This document shows, piece by piece, positions 45,167 to 58,784 of a stretch of DNA of 64,000 nucleotides (within the stretch, counting starts at the first letter, position 1; each line of letters starts with the position of its first letter). The position numbers were made by a program, and so were the translations under genes. The DNA is from Siphonodentalium dalli (taxonomy: Eukaryota > Mollusca > Scaphopoda > Gadilida > Siphonodentaliidae). Under the pieces are notes generated by a model. That model was not told the origin of the DNA and made no database searches. It was given only the letters and a program-made list of their open reading frames with translations. The DNA lies in assembly GCA_032622095.1 (NCBI GenBank), contig CP136069.1, positions 19,915,326-19,979,325 of the forward strand, in the 5' to 3' direction.

Positions 45167-46250
45167 CTAGCAGGGTTACCCGGCGTTGCCCAGGTTGCCC
45201 AGGTATGCTGTGGATATTTGTTGGGAATAGAGAATGCTCTTGCTTAAAGTGTTATACATTTTCTCATAAATTGTATATTCAAATAGCATCACAAAACATG
45301 ATTATTACAGTCATGGAATATAAGTAGTGGCTCACCTTGCCAATTGTCATTCTGTTTATCGCGATTAATCCGTTCCACCAATAATGAAGTATTTATTTAT
45401 TTACAACTGCGTATACATTAGACGTTATAATATGATACATGCACATCATAAACACATTAGTTCGATAAAAGATGATAATTGGGTTTTACATATTGAGATG
45501 TATCAATCAATCTAGTGGGTTGGACTAAGATCTCGAGGACACCTGGCTATCATATCTCCATGAAGATACAGATGTTTCAAAGAAATTTCCAGGTGCTCCT
45601 CTGTTCATGGTGCTATATATTGGCTAAATATTCTTAGTTTAAACGAAATGTTGCTGCGCAAATATATCAGATACATGTGCCAGGCACAGAGCGAGATTTT
45701 GAGTTGTTTATGTCAGTCGATGAGTCTGTTCTAAAACCCTTGTCAGATCTCAGTATTGGTAGGATCCTGAAAAGTCTTGTGCTACTAACTGCATTTTCTT
45801 GTATATCAGAAGAAACTATATTTGACTGCACACTGTGACCACTATTTTTGAACAGGCCTTCCATATCTCTTGACAAATTGTAACTTTTTGTGGAAACTGT
45901 ATTGAATGGAACAGACTAAATTTTGTTATTATATATATGCAATCCTCTGACGGTTCGATGTCTCTCAGTTTGCACGAATATATGTATCTCTTCAATAGAA
46001 TGATAAATATACGTTTAATGCTTCTTCTAGTTATCTCTTTTTGCTAGCTCAATGTGTGAATGCCTTGCTTGCCATTCCCATATAAATATGACTGTTAAGA
46101 AGATATAATTGTTCAAGTGACTTATGTGGGTCACCATATGTCGGGATTGTGAAATGTGAACGCCCAACTACTTAAAATGATATGGAGATGGCCTGGTGAC
46201 TGTATATAACTTATATGTGGATATCGTCGAATAGCAATCTTATCAATGAT

Positions 46251-48444
46251 AGTGCATATCCGCTCGCCACGCAAACGACACCAAATGTGATTTAATTCAT
46301 GGAATATCATTAGAGAAAAACGTGTATTAATTTGGTGGAATTTGGTTTATTAAATCAATTGTTGATGCAACGCTGACTCGAACAACGCCATATTGCGAAG
46401 GTGATTATGTATTCGTTTGGTGGAAATCAGCGACAAAACTATTTCACCATATTTTTTTAATTTCCCCTCCCACCAACAGCGTAATTTTAGAAAATTTTAA
46501 CCTGCACCATTATCTTCCTTGTAAAAAGTTACCCCGCTTAGAACGCCTTGGTGCCATCTCGATTGTACCACGTGAAGTTATATATAGAACGCACACGGAC
46601 AGACAAAAAGACAGACAGACAGCACGATTTTATTTCTTGTATCATTTGAGAAGAACGTGTCTGAATTTGATGGTAATTGGTACTACAAATATTTTGTATC
46701 AGTTTTGGTAACCCTCCCGTCCCTATTTCGGACTCAATCTGCACACACTAAGACTCATTAGAGATTAGAGATGCATATATATGAAATTGGTGAAAATTGG
46801 TGAGTATACAAATTCGTATCAAATTTAAGGTCCCCATATCTCTCACCCATAGGGCACCACTTTGGTGTATCTAAACCACACGATAAGATTCCTCGTATCA
46901 CGGAGAAGAATATGTATCAATCTGGTGGAAATCGGCACTAAACATATATATATAATTGTGTGTGTCCCTCTCATCTCTATACACCACTGACTCGAATGGC
47001 CCCACTTGTGACATCCTTAAACCACACGATTACACTCCTGATATCATGGAGATGATTGTTTATAAGTTTGGTGATAATCGGCGACTAAACAATTTTTTTT
47101 ATCAAATTTGGTGCCAATCCATCCCCTCTCCATCTCTCACACAAACAGCTCCACTATGGCGTCTTTAAAGGCACGGTTGGCTTTAGTTGTCGAAAATATT
47201 CATATTTGTTCCAAACACCGTAAACAGACAAACATTAAAACGCATACAGTTTCGTTCATATATAACATGACCATCGCGTAAACAGCATGCTATCATAAAG
47301 ACTTACTATATTTTACATAAGCAAGAGCCTGATTGTGTTACAGAAGACAGCATAGTGTCATTGGCTAATCACACACAAATGATATAAACGCTCTTTATTA
47401 GTTCCATATCAGGAATTCAGCACGAAGAACGCTCTTTATGTTTACCATCGTAATATAAACAAACACCAGAAACGTAACTTTTTATGCTTTTGTTTGCATA
47501 ACAATGGTCAAACAAATGACAATAACATACTGTTTATGCGATATTTCTTATTTGTATACGGACAAAGACTGTCTACATTTTGATGTTCTTTCTGTTTGTG
47601 GCGGTTTTTGATGGGTGGAAATATTTTCACAGGATACCCACCGCCAAGGCCAACCGTACCTTTAAATCACGATTAGATTCCTCGTATCATGGATAAGAAC
47701 GTGTATCAATTTGGTGGAAATTGGCGCTAAAAAAATTGTTCATCAATTTTGGTGCCCCTGTCCCTTTCAATGCAACCCTGACTCGAATGAGGCCACATTT
47801 GACAGATAAAAGCCACACCATTAGACTCCTCATACCATGGGATGATTTTGTATAAGTGTGGTGGCAATCGGCGACTTATTATCAAATTTAGTGCCCACCC
47901 CTCCCAATCTCTCATCCAAAAACAACAATTTGGCGTTGTTAAATCGCACAATTAGATTCCTTGTATCATGAAGAAGAATATATATCAATTTGGTGGAAAT
48001 CGGCGCTAAAATTAGTTTTATCAATTTTGGTGCCCCTCTCCCCTTCCGTTCATCCCTGACTCAAACGGCGCCACTTTTGACATATTTAAACCACACCGTT
48101 GGATTCTTCATATCATGGGGATGATTATATGTAAGCTTCGTGGCAATCGGCGACAGAAAAAACAATCTCCCCCCCCCTTCCGGGCACCCCTGGCGCGAAC
48201 GGCGCGACTTTTGCCATATTTAAACCACGCCATTAGATTCCTCATATTATGGGGATGATTATATATAAGTTTGGTGGCAATCGGCGACAAATTGTTTTTC
48301 TGCCCCTCCCCCTTTTCTGCCCCTGACAATAACGGCGTCACTTTAGAAAATTCTAACCCCGACCATTATCTTTCTCGTAAAAAGCTACTCCTAGTAGACC
48401 CCTTTGGCATCATCTAGATGGTCCCCTGTGAATTTCTATAGAAC

Positions 48445-48479
<35 letters not shown>

Positions 48480-48500
48480 TTCGCAAATATAGATATAGAT
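46251..48500. repeat. 2.26-kb tandem unit 1
   Basis: First of three almost identical units, running from AGTGCATATCCGCTCGCCA to (ACAG)n, CATTCGCAAATATAGATATA. Built of roughly 115-bp sub-repeats with TTAGATTCCTCGTATCATGG, TTTGGTGGAAATCGGCG and TGCCCCTCTCCCCTTCCG, CCACTTTTGACATATTTAAA landmarks. Lacks CATCC after CTCGCCA that units 2-4 have. Carries a MITE (47169-47661). Open frames inside recur in each unit and are not genes. Confidence 0.95.
47169..47661. mobile_element. 493-bp MITE with TTAA duplication (piggyBac-like), copy 1
   Basis: Ends AGGCACGGTTGGC and GCCAACCGTACCT are inverted; both sides carry TTAA (47165-47168 and 47662-47665). The empty site is seen in unit 4 near 53872-53884 (GCGTCTTTAAATCACG). 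TTAA duplication and precise empty site point to the piggyBac superfamily. No transposase. Confidence 0.85.
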
Positions 48501-50702
48501 AGTGCATATCCGCTCGCCATCCGTGACGCAAACGACACCAAATGTGATTTAATTCATGGTATATCATTAGAGAAAAACGTGTATTAATTTGGTGGAATTT
48601 GGTTTATTAAATCAATTGTTGATGCAACGCTGACTCGAACAACGCCATATTGCGAAGGTGATTATGTATTCGTTTGGTGGAAATCAGCGACAAAACTATT
48701 TCACCATATTTTTTTAATTTCCCCTCCCACCAACAGCGTAATTTTAGAAAATTTTAACCTGCACCATTATCTTCCTTGTAAAAAGTTACCCCGCTTAGAA
48801 CGCCTTGGTGCCATCTCGATTGTACCACGTGAAGTTATATATAGAACGCACACGGACAGACAAAAAGACAGACAGACAGCACGATTTTATTTCTTGTATC
48901 ATTTGAGAAGAACGTGTCTGAATTTGATGGTAATTGGTACTAAAAATATTTTGTATCAGTTTTGGTAACCCTCCCGTCCCTATTTCGGACTCAATCTGCA
49001 CACACTAAGACTCATTAGAGATTAGAGATGCATATATATGAAATTGGTGAAAATTGGTGAGTATACAAATTCGTATCAAATTTAAGGTCCCCATATCTCT
49101 CACCCATAGGGCACCACTTTGGTGTATCTAAACCACACGATAAGATTCCTCGTATCACGGAGAAGAATATGTATCAATCTGGTGGAAATCGGCACTAAAC
49201 ATATATATATAATTGTGTGTGTCCCTCTCATCTCTATACACCACTGACTCGAATGGCCCCACTTGTGACATCCTTAAACCACACGATTACACTCCTGATA
49301 TCATGGAGATGATTGTTTATAAGTTTGGTGATAATCGGCGACTAAACAATTTTTTTTATCAAATTTGGTGCCAATCCATCCCCTCTCCATCTCTCACACA
49401 AACAGCTCCACTATGGCGTCTTTAAAGGCACGGTTGGCTTTAGTTGTCGAAAATATTCATATTTGTTCCAAACACCGTAAACAGACAAACATTAAAACGC
49501 ATACAGTTTCGTTCATATATAACATGACCATCGCGTAAACAGCATGCTATCATAAAGACTTACTATATTTTACATAAGCAAGAGCCTGATTGTGTTACAG
49601 AAGACAGCATAGTGTCATTGGCTAATCACACACAAATGATATAAACGCTCTTTATTAGTTCCATATCAGGAATTCAGCACGAAGAACGCTCTTTATGTTT
49701 ACCATCGTAATATAAACAAACACCAGAAAAGTAACTTTTTATGCTTTTGTTTGCATAACAATGGTCAAACAAATGACAATAACATACTGTTTATGCGATA
49801 TTTCTTATTTGTATACGGACAAAGACTGTCTACATTTTGATGTTCTTTCTGTTTGTGGCGGTTTTTGATGGGTGGAAATATTTTCACAGGATACCCACCG
49901 CCAAGGCCAACCGTACCTTTAAATCACGATTAGATTCCTCGTATCATGGATAAGAACGTGTATCAATTTGGTGGAAATTGGCGCTAAAAAAATTGTTCAT
50001 CAATTTTGGTGCCCCTGTCCCTTTCAATGCAACCCTGACTCGAATGAGGCCACATTTGACAGATAAAAGCCACACCATTAGACTCCTCATACCATGGGAT
50101 GATTTTGTATAAGTGTGGTGGCAATCGGCGACTTATTATCAAATTTAGTGCCCACCCCTCCCAATCTCTCATCCAAAAACAACAATTTGGCGTTGTTAAA
50201 TCGCACAATTAGATTCCTTGTATCATGAAGAAGAATATATATCAATTTGGTGGAAATCGGCGCTAAAATTAGTTTTATCAATTTTGGTGCCCCTCTCCCC
50301 TTCCGTTCACCCCTGACTCAAACGGCGCCACTTTTGACATATTTAAACCACACCGTTGGATTCTTCATATCATGGGGATGATTATATGTAAGCTTCGTGG
50401 CAATCGGCGACAGAAAAAACAATCTCCCCCCCCCCTTCCGGGCACCCCTGGCGCGAACGGCGCGACTTTTGCCATATTTAAACCACGCCATTAGATTCCT
50501 CATATTATGGGGATGATTATATATAAGTTTGGTGGCAATCGGCGACAAATTGTTTTTCTGCCCCTCCCCCTTTTCTGCCCCTGACAATAACGGCGTCACT
50601 TTAGAAAATTCTAACCCCGACCATTATCTTTCTCGTAAAAAGCTACTCATAGTAGACCCCTTTGGCATCATCTAGATGGTCCCCTGTGAATTTCTATAGA
50701 AC

Positions 50703-50737
<35 letters not shown>

Positions 50738-50758
50738 TTCGCAAATATAGATATAGAT
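48501..50758. repeat. 2.26-kb tandem unit 2
   Basis: Differs from unit 1 by a handful of substitutions and one or two small indels, for example ACTAAAAATATT for ACTACAAATATT and GAAAAGTAAC for GAAACGTAAC. MITE copy at 49426-49918. Confidence 0.95.
49426..49918. mobile_element. 493-bp MITE, copy 2
   Basis: Copy carried by duplication of the 2.26-kb unit rather than by a new insertion, since its position within the unit is identical. Confidence 0.85.
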
Positions 50759-52962
50759 AGTGCATATCCGCTCGCCATCCGTGACGCAAACGACACCAAA
50801 TGTGATTTAATTCATGGTATATCATTAGAGAAAAACGTGTATTAATTTGGTGGAATTTGGTTTATTAAATCAATTGTTGATGCAACGCTGACTCGAACAA
50901 CGCCATATTGCGAAGGTGATTATGTATTCGTTTGGTGGAAATCAGCGACAAAACTATTTCACCATATTTTTTTAATTTTCCCCCCTCCCACCAACAGCGT
51001 AATGTTAGAAAATTTTAACCTGCACCATTATCTTCCTTGTAAAAAGTTACCCCGCTTAGAACGCCTTGGTGCCATCTCGATTGTACCACGTGAAGTTATA
51101 TATAGAACGCACACGGACAGACAAAAAGACAGACAGACAGCACGATTTTATTTCTTGTATCATTTGAGAAGAACGTGTCTGAATTTGATGGTAATTGGTA
51201 CTAAAAATATTTTGTATCAGTTTTGGTAACCCTCCCGTCCCTATTTCGGACTCAATCTGCACACACTAAGACTCATTAGAGATTAGAGATGCATATATAT
51301 GAAATTGGTGAAAATTGGTGAGTATACAAATTCGTATCAAATTTAAGGTCCCCATATCTCTCACCCATAGGGCACCACTTTGGTGTATCTAAACCACACG
51401 ATAAGATTCCTCGTATCACGGAGAAGAATATGTATCAATCTGGTGGAAATCGGCACTAAACATATATATATAATTGTGTGTGTCCCTCTCATCTCTATAC
51501 ACCACTGACTCGAATGGCCCCACTTGTGACATCCTTAAACCACACGATTACACTCCTGATATCATGGAGATGATTGTTTATAAGTTTGGTGATAATCGGC
51601 GACTAAACAATTTTTTTTATCAAATTTGGTGCCAATCCATCCCCTCTCCATCTCTCACACAAACAGCTCCACTATGGCGTCTTTAAAGGCACGGTTGGCT
51701 TTAGTTGTCGAAAATATTCATATTTGTTCCAAACACCGTAAACAGACAAACATTAAAACGCATACAGTTTCGTTCATATATAACATGACCATCGCGTAAA
51801 CAGCATGCTATCATAAAGACTTACTATATTTTACATAAGCAAGAGCCTGATTGTGTTACAGAAGACAGCATAGTGTCATTGGCTAATCACACACAAATGA
51901 TATAAACGCTCTTTATTAGTTCCATATCAGGAATTCAGCACGAAGAACGCTCTTTATGTTTACCATCGTAATATAAACAAACACCAGAAAAGTAACTTTT
52001 TATGCTTTTGTTTGCATAACAATGGTCAAACAAATGACAATAACATACTGTTTATGCGATATTTCTTATTTGTATACGGACAAAGACTGTCTACATTTTG
52101 ATGTTCTTTCTGTTTGTGGCGGTTTTTGATGGGTGGAAATATTTTCACAGGATACCCACTGCCAAGGCCAACCGTACCTTTAAATCACGATTAGATTCCT
52201 CGTATCATGGATAAGAACGTGTATCAATTTGGTGGAAATTGGCGCTAAAAAAATTGTTCATCAATTTTGGTGCCCCTGTCCCTTTCAATGCAACCCTGAC
52301 TCGAATGAGGCCACATTTGACAGATAAAAGCCACACCATTAGACTCCTCATACCATGGGATGATTTTGTATAAGTGTGGTGGCAATCGGCGACTTATTAT
52401 CAAATTTAGTGCCCACCCCTCCCAATCTCTCATCCAAAAACAACAATTTGGCGTTGTTAAATCGCACAATTAGATTCCTTGTATCATGAAGAAGAATATA
52501 TATCAATTTGGTGGAAATCGGCGCTAAAATTAGTTTTATCAATTTTGGTGCCCCTCACCCCTTCCGTTCATCCCTGACTCAAACGGCGCCACTTTTGACA
52601 TATTTAAACCACACCGTTGGATTCTTCATATCATGGGGATGATTATATGTAAGCTTCGTGGCAATCGGCGACAGAAAAAACAATCCCCCCCCCCCTTCCG
52701 GGCACCCCTGGCGCGAACGGCGCGACTTTTGCCATATTTAAACCACGCCATTAGATTCCTCATATTATGGGGATGATTATATATAAGTTTGGTGGCAATC
52801 GGCGACAAATTGTTTTTCTGCCCCTCCCCCTTTTCTGCCCCTGACAATAACGGCGTCACTTTAGAAAATTCTAACCCCGACCATTATCTTTCTCGTAAAA
52901 AGCTACTCCTAGTAGACCCCTTTGGCATCATCTAGATGGTCCCCTGTGAATTTCTATAGAAC

Positions 52963-52993
<31 letters not shown>

Positions 52994-53014
52994 TTCGCAA
53001 ATATAGATATAGAT
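50759..53014. repeat. 2.26-kb tandem unit 3
   Basis: Shares the unit 2 variants (ACTAAAAATATT, GAAAAGTAAC) and has private changes (CCCACTGCCAAGG; a longer CCCCCC run). So units 2 and 3 are closer to each other than to unit 1. MITE copy at 51687-52179. Confidence 0.95.
51687..52179. mobile_element. 493-bp MITE, copy 3
   Basis: Third copy at the same position within the tandem unit, with one change in the right part (CCCACTGCCAAGG). Confidence 0.85.
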
Positions 53015-54656
53015 AGTGCATATCCGCTCGCCATCCGTGACGCAAACGACACCAAATGTGATTTAATTCATGGTATATCATTAGAGAAAAACGTGTATTA
53101 ATTTGGTGGAATTTGGTTTATTAAATCAATTGTTGATGCAACGCTGACTCGAACAACGCCATATTGCGAAGGTGATTATGTATTCGTTTGGTGGAAATCA
53201 GCGACAAAACTATTTCACCATATTTTTTTAATTTCCCCCTCCCACCAACAGCGTCATTTTAGAAAATTTTAACCCGCACCATTAATCTTCCTTGTAAAAA
53301 GTTACCCCTCTTAGAACGCCTTGGTGCCATCTCGATTGTACCGAATTAAGTTATATAATTATAGAATGCACACAGACAGACAAAAAGACAGACAGACAGC
53401 ACGATTTTATTTCTTGTATCATTTGAGAAGAACGTGTCTGAATTTGATGGTAATTGGTACTAAAAATATTTTGTATCAATTTTGGTGACCCTCCCGTCCC
53501 TATTTCGGACTCAAGCTGCACACACTAAGACTCATTAGAGATTAGAGATGCATATATATGAAATTGGTGAAAATTGGCGAGTATACAAATTCGTATCAAA
53601 TTTAAGGTCCCCATATCTCTCACCCATATGGCACCAATTTTGTGTATCTAAACCACACGATAAGATTCCTCGTATCACGGAGAAGAATATGTATCAATCT
53701 GGTGGAAATCGGCACTAAACATATAGATATAATTTTTTGTGTCCCTCTCGTCTATACACCACTGACTCGAATTCGAGTTTGGTGATAATCGGCGACTAAA
53801 CAATTTTTTTTATCAAATTTGGTGCCAATCCCTCCCCTCTCCATCTCCCACCCAAACAGCACCACTATGGCGTCTTTAAATCACGATTAGATTCCTCGTA
53901 TCATGGATAAGAATGTGTATCAATTTGGTGGAAATTGGCGCTAAAAAAATTGTGCATCAATTTTGGTGACCCTGTCCCTTTCAATGCAAACCTGGCTCGA
54001 ATGAGGCCGCATTTGACAGATAAAAGCCACACCATTAGACTCCTCATACCATGGGGATGATTTTGTATAAGTGTGGTGGCAATCGGCGACTTATTATCAA
54101 ATTTAGTGCCCACCCCTCCCAATCTCTCAAAAACAACAATTTGGCGTTGTTAAATCGCACAATTAGATTCCTTGTATCATGAAGAAGAATATATATCAAT
54201 TTGGTGGAAATCGGCGCTAAAATAAGTTTTATCAATTTTGGTGCCCCTCTCCCCTTCCGTTCATCCCTGTCTCAAACGACGCCACTTTTGACATATTTAA
54301 ACCACACCGTTGGATTCTTCATATCATGGGGATGATTACATGTAAGTTTCGTGGCAATCTGCGACAGAAAAAAATTCTGCCCCTTCCCCTTCCGGGCACC
54401 CCTGACGCGAACGGCGCGACTTTTGCCATATTTAAACAGCGCCATTAGATTCCTCATATTATGGGAATGATTATATATAAGTTTGGTGGCAATCGGCGAC
54501 AATATTTTTTTCTGCCCCTCCCCCTTTTCTGCCCCTGACAACAACGGCGTCACTTTAGAAAATTCTAACCCCGACCATTATCTTTCTCGTAAAAAGCTAC
54601 TCCTAGTAGACCCCTTTGGCATTATCTAGATGGTCCCCTGTGAATTTCTATAGAAC

Positions 54657-54687
<31 letters not shown>

Positions 54688-54704
54688 TTCGCAAATATAG
54701 ATAT

Positions 54705-54706
<2 letters not shown>
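53015..54706. repeat. Tandem unit 4, diverged and without the MITE
   Basis: Same start and end as units 1-3 but shorter (about 1.69 kb). It lacks the 493-bp MITE and, just before that, about 80 bp around 53768 (GACTCGAATTCGAGTTTGG). It also has scattered substitutions, so it is the oldest unit. Confidence 0.9.
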
Positions 54707-54799
<93 letters not shown>

Positions 54800-55543
54800 G
54801 GTACTTCATAGAATCAAAAACGCGTGTACAGTTTGAGCTCAAATTTCGTATGTAAGTGTAGAATTCCACCGACACCGCCGTGGTCGCGTTTTGGAGAAGC
54901 TCAGAGCACCCGTTCTCCAATCTCTGTCACAAAAAAACGGCACTGCGGTGGTTAATCAAGTGATAATTTAATGAGCGTTTGTTTTCGACGCATCGCTATA
55001 AAGAGCGTTTGTTTACCATTCAACGTTATTAGTATCTGCAGAGAGATATACGAGATTTTGAGTGGTTTCCTATGCGGGGAGATTTATTGGATGCCATAGT
55101 ACTCTTACAACATTTCTGCAATATAATTGCCTCGAAGTTTTCAGCATCATTGTTATAGTATGTATGACAATTAGGTCAGGGCTTAGGGGGGTAGTTATTG
55201 TGGATATAAGCATAATGCTTCTCAGAAATCTTGGCAGACGAGATCTCGGAAACGGGTGGAGCTATCGACTTAAAATTTGGTATGTGAATGTATCTTGCCC
55301 CGGATACGAATTTTATCGGGTCTCCGAGTCCGTGCGACGCCAGCTTCGCGCATGCGCGGACCAGATCTCGGAAACGGTAGAGCTATCGACTTGAAATTTG
55401 GTTTTTGAATAGCCCGGACAACGTCGGGCTCATCATTAACTCATTGAAAAACAAAAAATTTAATTAATTAAAAAAATTAATTAAAAAAATTTAAAATTGT
55501 CATGTTTCTGACGATTGCCGCCAGTGGCGGGCTATCCTGCTAG
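54707..55543 (+). mobile_element. Helitron-like chimera, A-type with inserted B-type part
   Basis: Begins with a (TA)n tract of about 85 bp, TG repeats and GGGTACTTCATAGAATCAAA (A-type). At 55235-55435 it switches to B-type core ending GCCCGGACAACGTCGGGCTC but without CTAG, and resumes A-type sequence to CCGCCAGTGGCGG, GCTATCCTG, CTAG 55540-55543. The B segment looks captured. Confidence 0.65.
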
Positions 55544-56066
55544 TCTCATATATATTTTGAAGACCTCTGTCTGTTTGTTTGTCTGTCTGTCTGTATGTTT
55601 GTCTGTATGTTTGTCATTAATACAAATCTACGATTCTCGACCGATCGGGACGAAACTTGGTACGTGTGTGTAGTTTCACCAGGCGGTGGACGTTGTCGTA
55701 TTGGCGAGCCCGTGCGACGCCCGTGCAGCGCATGCGCAGACGAGATCTCGGAAACGGATGGAGCTATCGACTTCAAATTTGGTATGTGAATGTATCTTGC
55801 CCCGGATACGAATTTTATCGGGTCGCCGATCTCGTGCGACGCCAGCTTCGCGCATGCGCAGACGAGATCTCGGAAACGGGTGGAGCTATCGACTTCAAAT
55901 TTGGTATGTGAATGTATCTTGCCCCGGATACGAATTTTATCGTTGTCGCCGAGCCCGTGCGACGCCAGCTTCGCGCATGCGCAGACCAGATCTCGGAAAC
56001 GGGTGGAGCTAACGACTTGAAATTTGGATTTTGAATAGCCCGGACAACGTCGGGCTTATCGGCTAG
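55544..56066 (+). mobile_element. Helitron-like element, B-type
   Basis: 5' TCTCATATATATTTTGAAGA, (CTGT)n, CATTAATACAAATCTACGAT; about two and a half 122-bp core repeats (GCGCATGCGCAGACGAGATC, GGAGCTATCGACTT, TTGCCCCGGATACGAATTTT); 3' GCCCGGACAACGTCGGGC, TTATCGG, CTAG 56063-56066. Confidence 0.8.
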
Positions 56067-56896
56067 TACTATATATTTTGAGACTTCCATATATATATAT
56101 ATATGTGTGTGTGTGTACTTCATAGAATCGAAAACGCGTTGACGGATCGAGCTCAAATTTCGTATATAAGTGCAAAATCCCACGGACACCGCCGTGGTCG
56201 CGTTTTGGACAAGCTCAGAGCACCGTTTCTCCCTTCCCAATCATCAAAATTACCGCAATCGGCACTTCGGGGTTAATAGCGTTGATATATAAAGAGCGTT
56301 CGTTTTCCGCAGTGTCTATATAAAGAGCGTCGTTTTCGCTATCTACTTATCTGTATGACGGGATTCTGATTGTAGCCTGTCGCTCGAAATATTATGCAGA
56401 GAGATTTCACGACAGGAAGCGTTTGTTTTCAATTCAATGCAATGGTATCGCTCGAAATATTATGCAGAGACATTTCACGACAACGGGTACGGCAGACTCG
56501 AAATATCATGCAGAGAGATTTCCCGACGGGAAGCGTTTGTTTTCAATTCAATGCAATGTTATCGTAGAGAGATTTCACGACGGGAAGTGTTTGTTTTCAA
56601 TTCAATGCAATGTTATGCAGAGAGATTTACGACATTAGGACGGGTACGGGCAGGTTAAAAAAAAAATCGAAAAACAAAGAATGCGTTGTCTGTCGTTCTT
56701 AGGGAGGGGGAATTCATCGGGTAAATTTTTCCGCCAGAAACAAAAAATTTAAATTAAAAAAAAAAGGAAATTCAGAAACAAAATATATTAAATTTAAAAA
56801 ACATTAAATTAATATTAAAAACAAAAATAAAAACAAAATAATTAAAAAAATGTCATGTTTCTGACCAACCACGCCAGTGGCGGGCTAACCTGCTAG
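56067..56896 (+). mobile_element. Helitron-like element, A-type
   Basis: 5' joins the previous CTAG (TACTATATATTTTGAGACTT). Has a local tandem of TATTATGCAGAGA.ATTTCACG and AGCGTTTGTTTTCAATTCAA (56390-56640). 3' GCCAGTGGCGGGCTAACCTG, CTAG 56893-56896; one base of the hairpin stem is changed (CACGCCAGTGGCGGG). Confidence 0.75.
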
Positions 56897-57398
56897 TCTC
56901 ATATATATTTTGAAGACGTCTGTCTGTATGTCTGTCTGTCTGTATGTCATTTATACAAATCTAAGATTCTCGACCGATCGGGAAGAAACTTGGTACGTGT
57001 GTGCAGTTTGACCAGGCGGTCGTCGTTGTCGTATTGGCGAGCCCGTGCGGCGCCCGCTTCGCACATGCGCAGACGAGATATCGGAAACGGGTGGAGCTAC
57101 CGACTTGAAATTTGCTATGTGAATGTATCTTGCCCCGGATAAAAAAATTATCGGGTCGCCGATCCCGTGCGACGCCAGCTTCGCGCATGCGCAGACCAGA
57201 TCTCGAAAACGGGTGGAGCTATCGACTTTAAATTTGCTATGTGAATGTATCTTGCCCCGGATACGAATTTTATCGGGTCGCCGATCCCGTGCGACGCCAG
57301 CTTCGGGCATGCGCAGACCAGATCTCGGAAACGGGTGGAGCTATCGACTTGAAATTTGGTTTTTGAATAACCCGGACAATGTCGGGCTCATCGGCTGG
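56897..57398 (+). mobile_element. Helitron-like element, B-type
   Basis: 5' TCTCATATATATTTTGAAGA, CTGT repeats; 122-bp core repeats; 3' CCCGGACAATGTCGGG, CTCATCGG, CTGG (57395-57398), which still fits the CTRR rule. Confidence 0.75.
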
Positions 57399-58784
57399 TC
57401 AATATATATATATTTTGAGACTTCCGTATATATATATATATGTGTGTGTGTATAAGTGGGTACGTCATGGAATCGAAAACGCTTGGACGGATTGAGCTCA
57501 AATTTCGTATATAAGGGTAAAAAAACCACGGGGATCGCCGACGTCGCATTTTGGACAAGCTCTGATCACCCATTCTCCACTCTCAATCATTAAAATCACA
57601 GCAAACACGGCGGGGGTTAATCGGGTTGATATTCGCTCGCGATCCAAGGGGAGTAACTCTACATTTTTTTATATATCTGTATATGTATATTTGTATATCC
57701 ATATTCACTTCAAACTGCTAAACCCGTTGAGCCAAAACTTGCTAATACCTCCCAAAATATAGAATTTATAATAAATACATTTCTTGTTACGGCTGAAAAT
57801 TTTACTCTATTTTCAATACATTCATATAAACAAGCTCTCAACTTACACCCCTCGATTCCTGCTAACTCACGCACCTTATATGGCTGCTAAAATTTAGTAA
57901 ATTCGAGGCAGTGCGATACGTCCCTGAATCGGACGGGACTTCCACTGCCTTCTCCTTTGACCATCTCGTAAAGGTGGGGGGTCACTCCCAAGCCGTAAAT
58001 ACCAACAACAACGACATTGTTGGCGAGAAAATAATTAGTTCAAATTATTAAATCCACACAATGCAAATTTTCTCTTTACGGCAATGTGAGAATCTTCGGG
58101 CAAGAATTTTCGGGTGGCCACCAAGCCGTGAATGCCAACAACAACGACAACGATTAAGAAGACAGAATTAACTCATCAACAAATGCGTGTTGTCCCAAGC
58201 CGTGAATGACCATATCGTAAAGGTGGGGGTCACTCCCACGCCGTGAATGCCAACAACAACGACATTGTTGGCGAAAATATATCTACTAAATCCACACAAT
58301 GCTAATTTTCTCTTTACGACAATGTGATAATCTTCGGACGAGAATTTTCGGGTGGCCACCAAGCCGTGAATGTCAACAACAACAACATCGTTGGCATACC
58401 TCTTTTAGGGACGGGTATCATAATTCCTCTTGATTAAAAAGACATAATTAACTCATTAAAAAATGCGTGTTGCCCCAAGCCGCGAATGCCAACAACAACG
58501 ACATCGTTGGCATACCTCTTTATAATAGGGACGGGTATCATAATTCCCCTTGATTAAAAAGACAAAATTAACTCATTAAAAAATGCGTGTTGTGTGATTC
58601 TTATGTCTGTCGTTCCTAGGAACGGGGGAAATTTTCATCGGGTCAGTTTGTACCTTATATCATACCTCTTTTAGGGACGGGTACCATAATTTCTCTTGAT
58701 TAAAAAGGCACAATTAACTCATTGAAAAGCCAAAAAAATGTCATGTTTCGGACCAACGCCGCCAGTGGCGGGCTAACCTGCTAG
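57399..58784 (+). mobile_element. Helitron-like element, A-type with 180-bp internal repeats
   Basis: TATATATATTTTGAGACTTC start, A-type body, then repeats containing AAGCCGTGAATGCCAACAAC, AACGACATTGTTGGCG and GGGACGGGTATCATAATTCC in three to four copies over 57960-58700. 3' CGCCGCCAGTGGCGGGCTAA, CCTG, CTAG 58781-58784. Confidence 0.75.

Larger units (their letters stand above)
45167..54706 (-). mobile_element. Candidate giant Helitron-like element with expanded core
   Basis: Read on the - strand: a start like TCTATATCTATATTTGCGAA at about 54706, then (TGTC)n, then a very long tandem core (46251-54706), then about 1.1 kb of single-copy sequence, then GGGCAACGCCGGGTAACCC, TG, CTAG at 45167-45170. 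The order of start, microsatellite, core repeats, GC hairpin and CTAG is that of the other elements. The inference that the whole 9.5 kb is one element rests on this order; the middle part (45200-46250) shows nothing else recognisable. Confidence 0.4.

Noticed and set aside
46538-54553. Sets of 60-93-codon frames repeating every 2.26 kb
   Set aside because: They repeat because the DNA unit repeats; frame content is low complexity and shows no domain.
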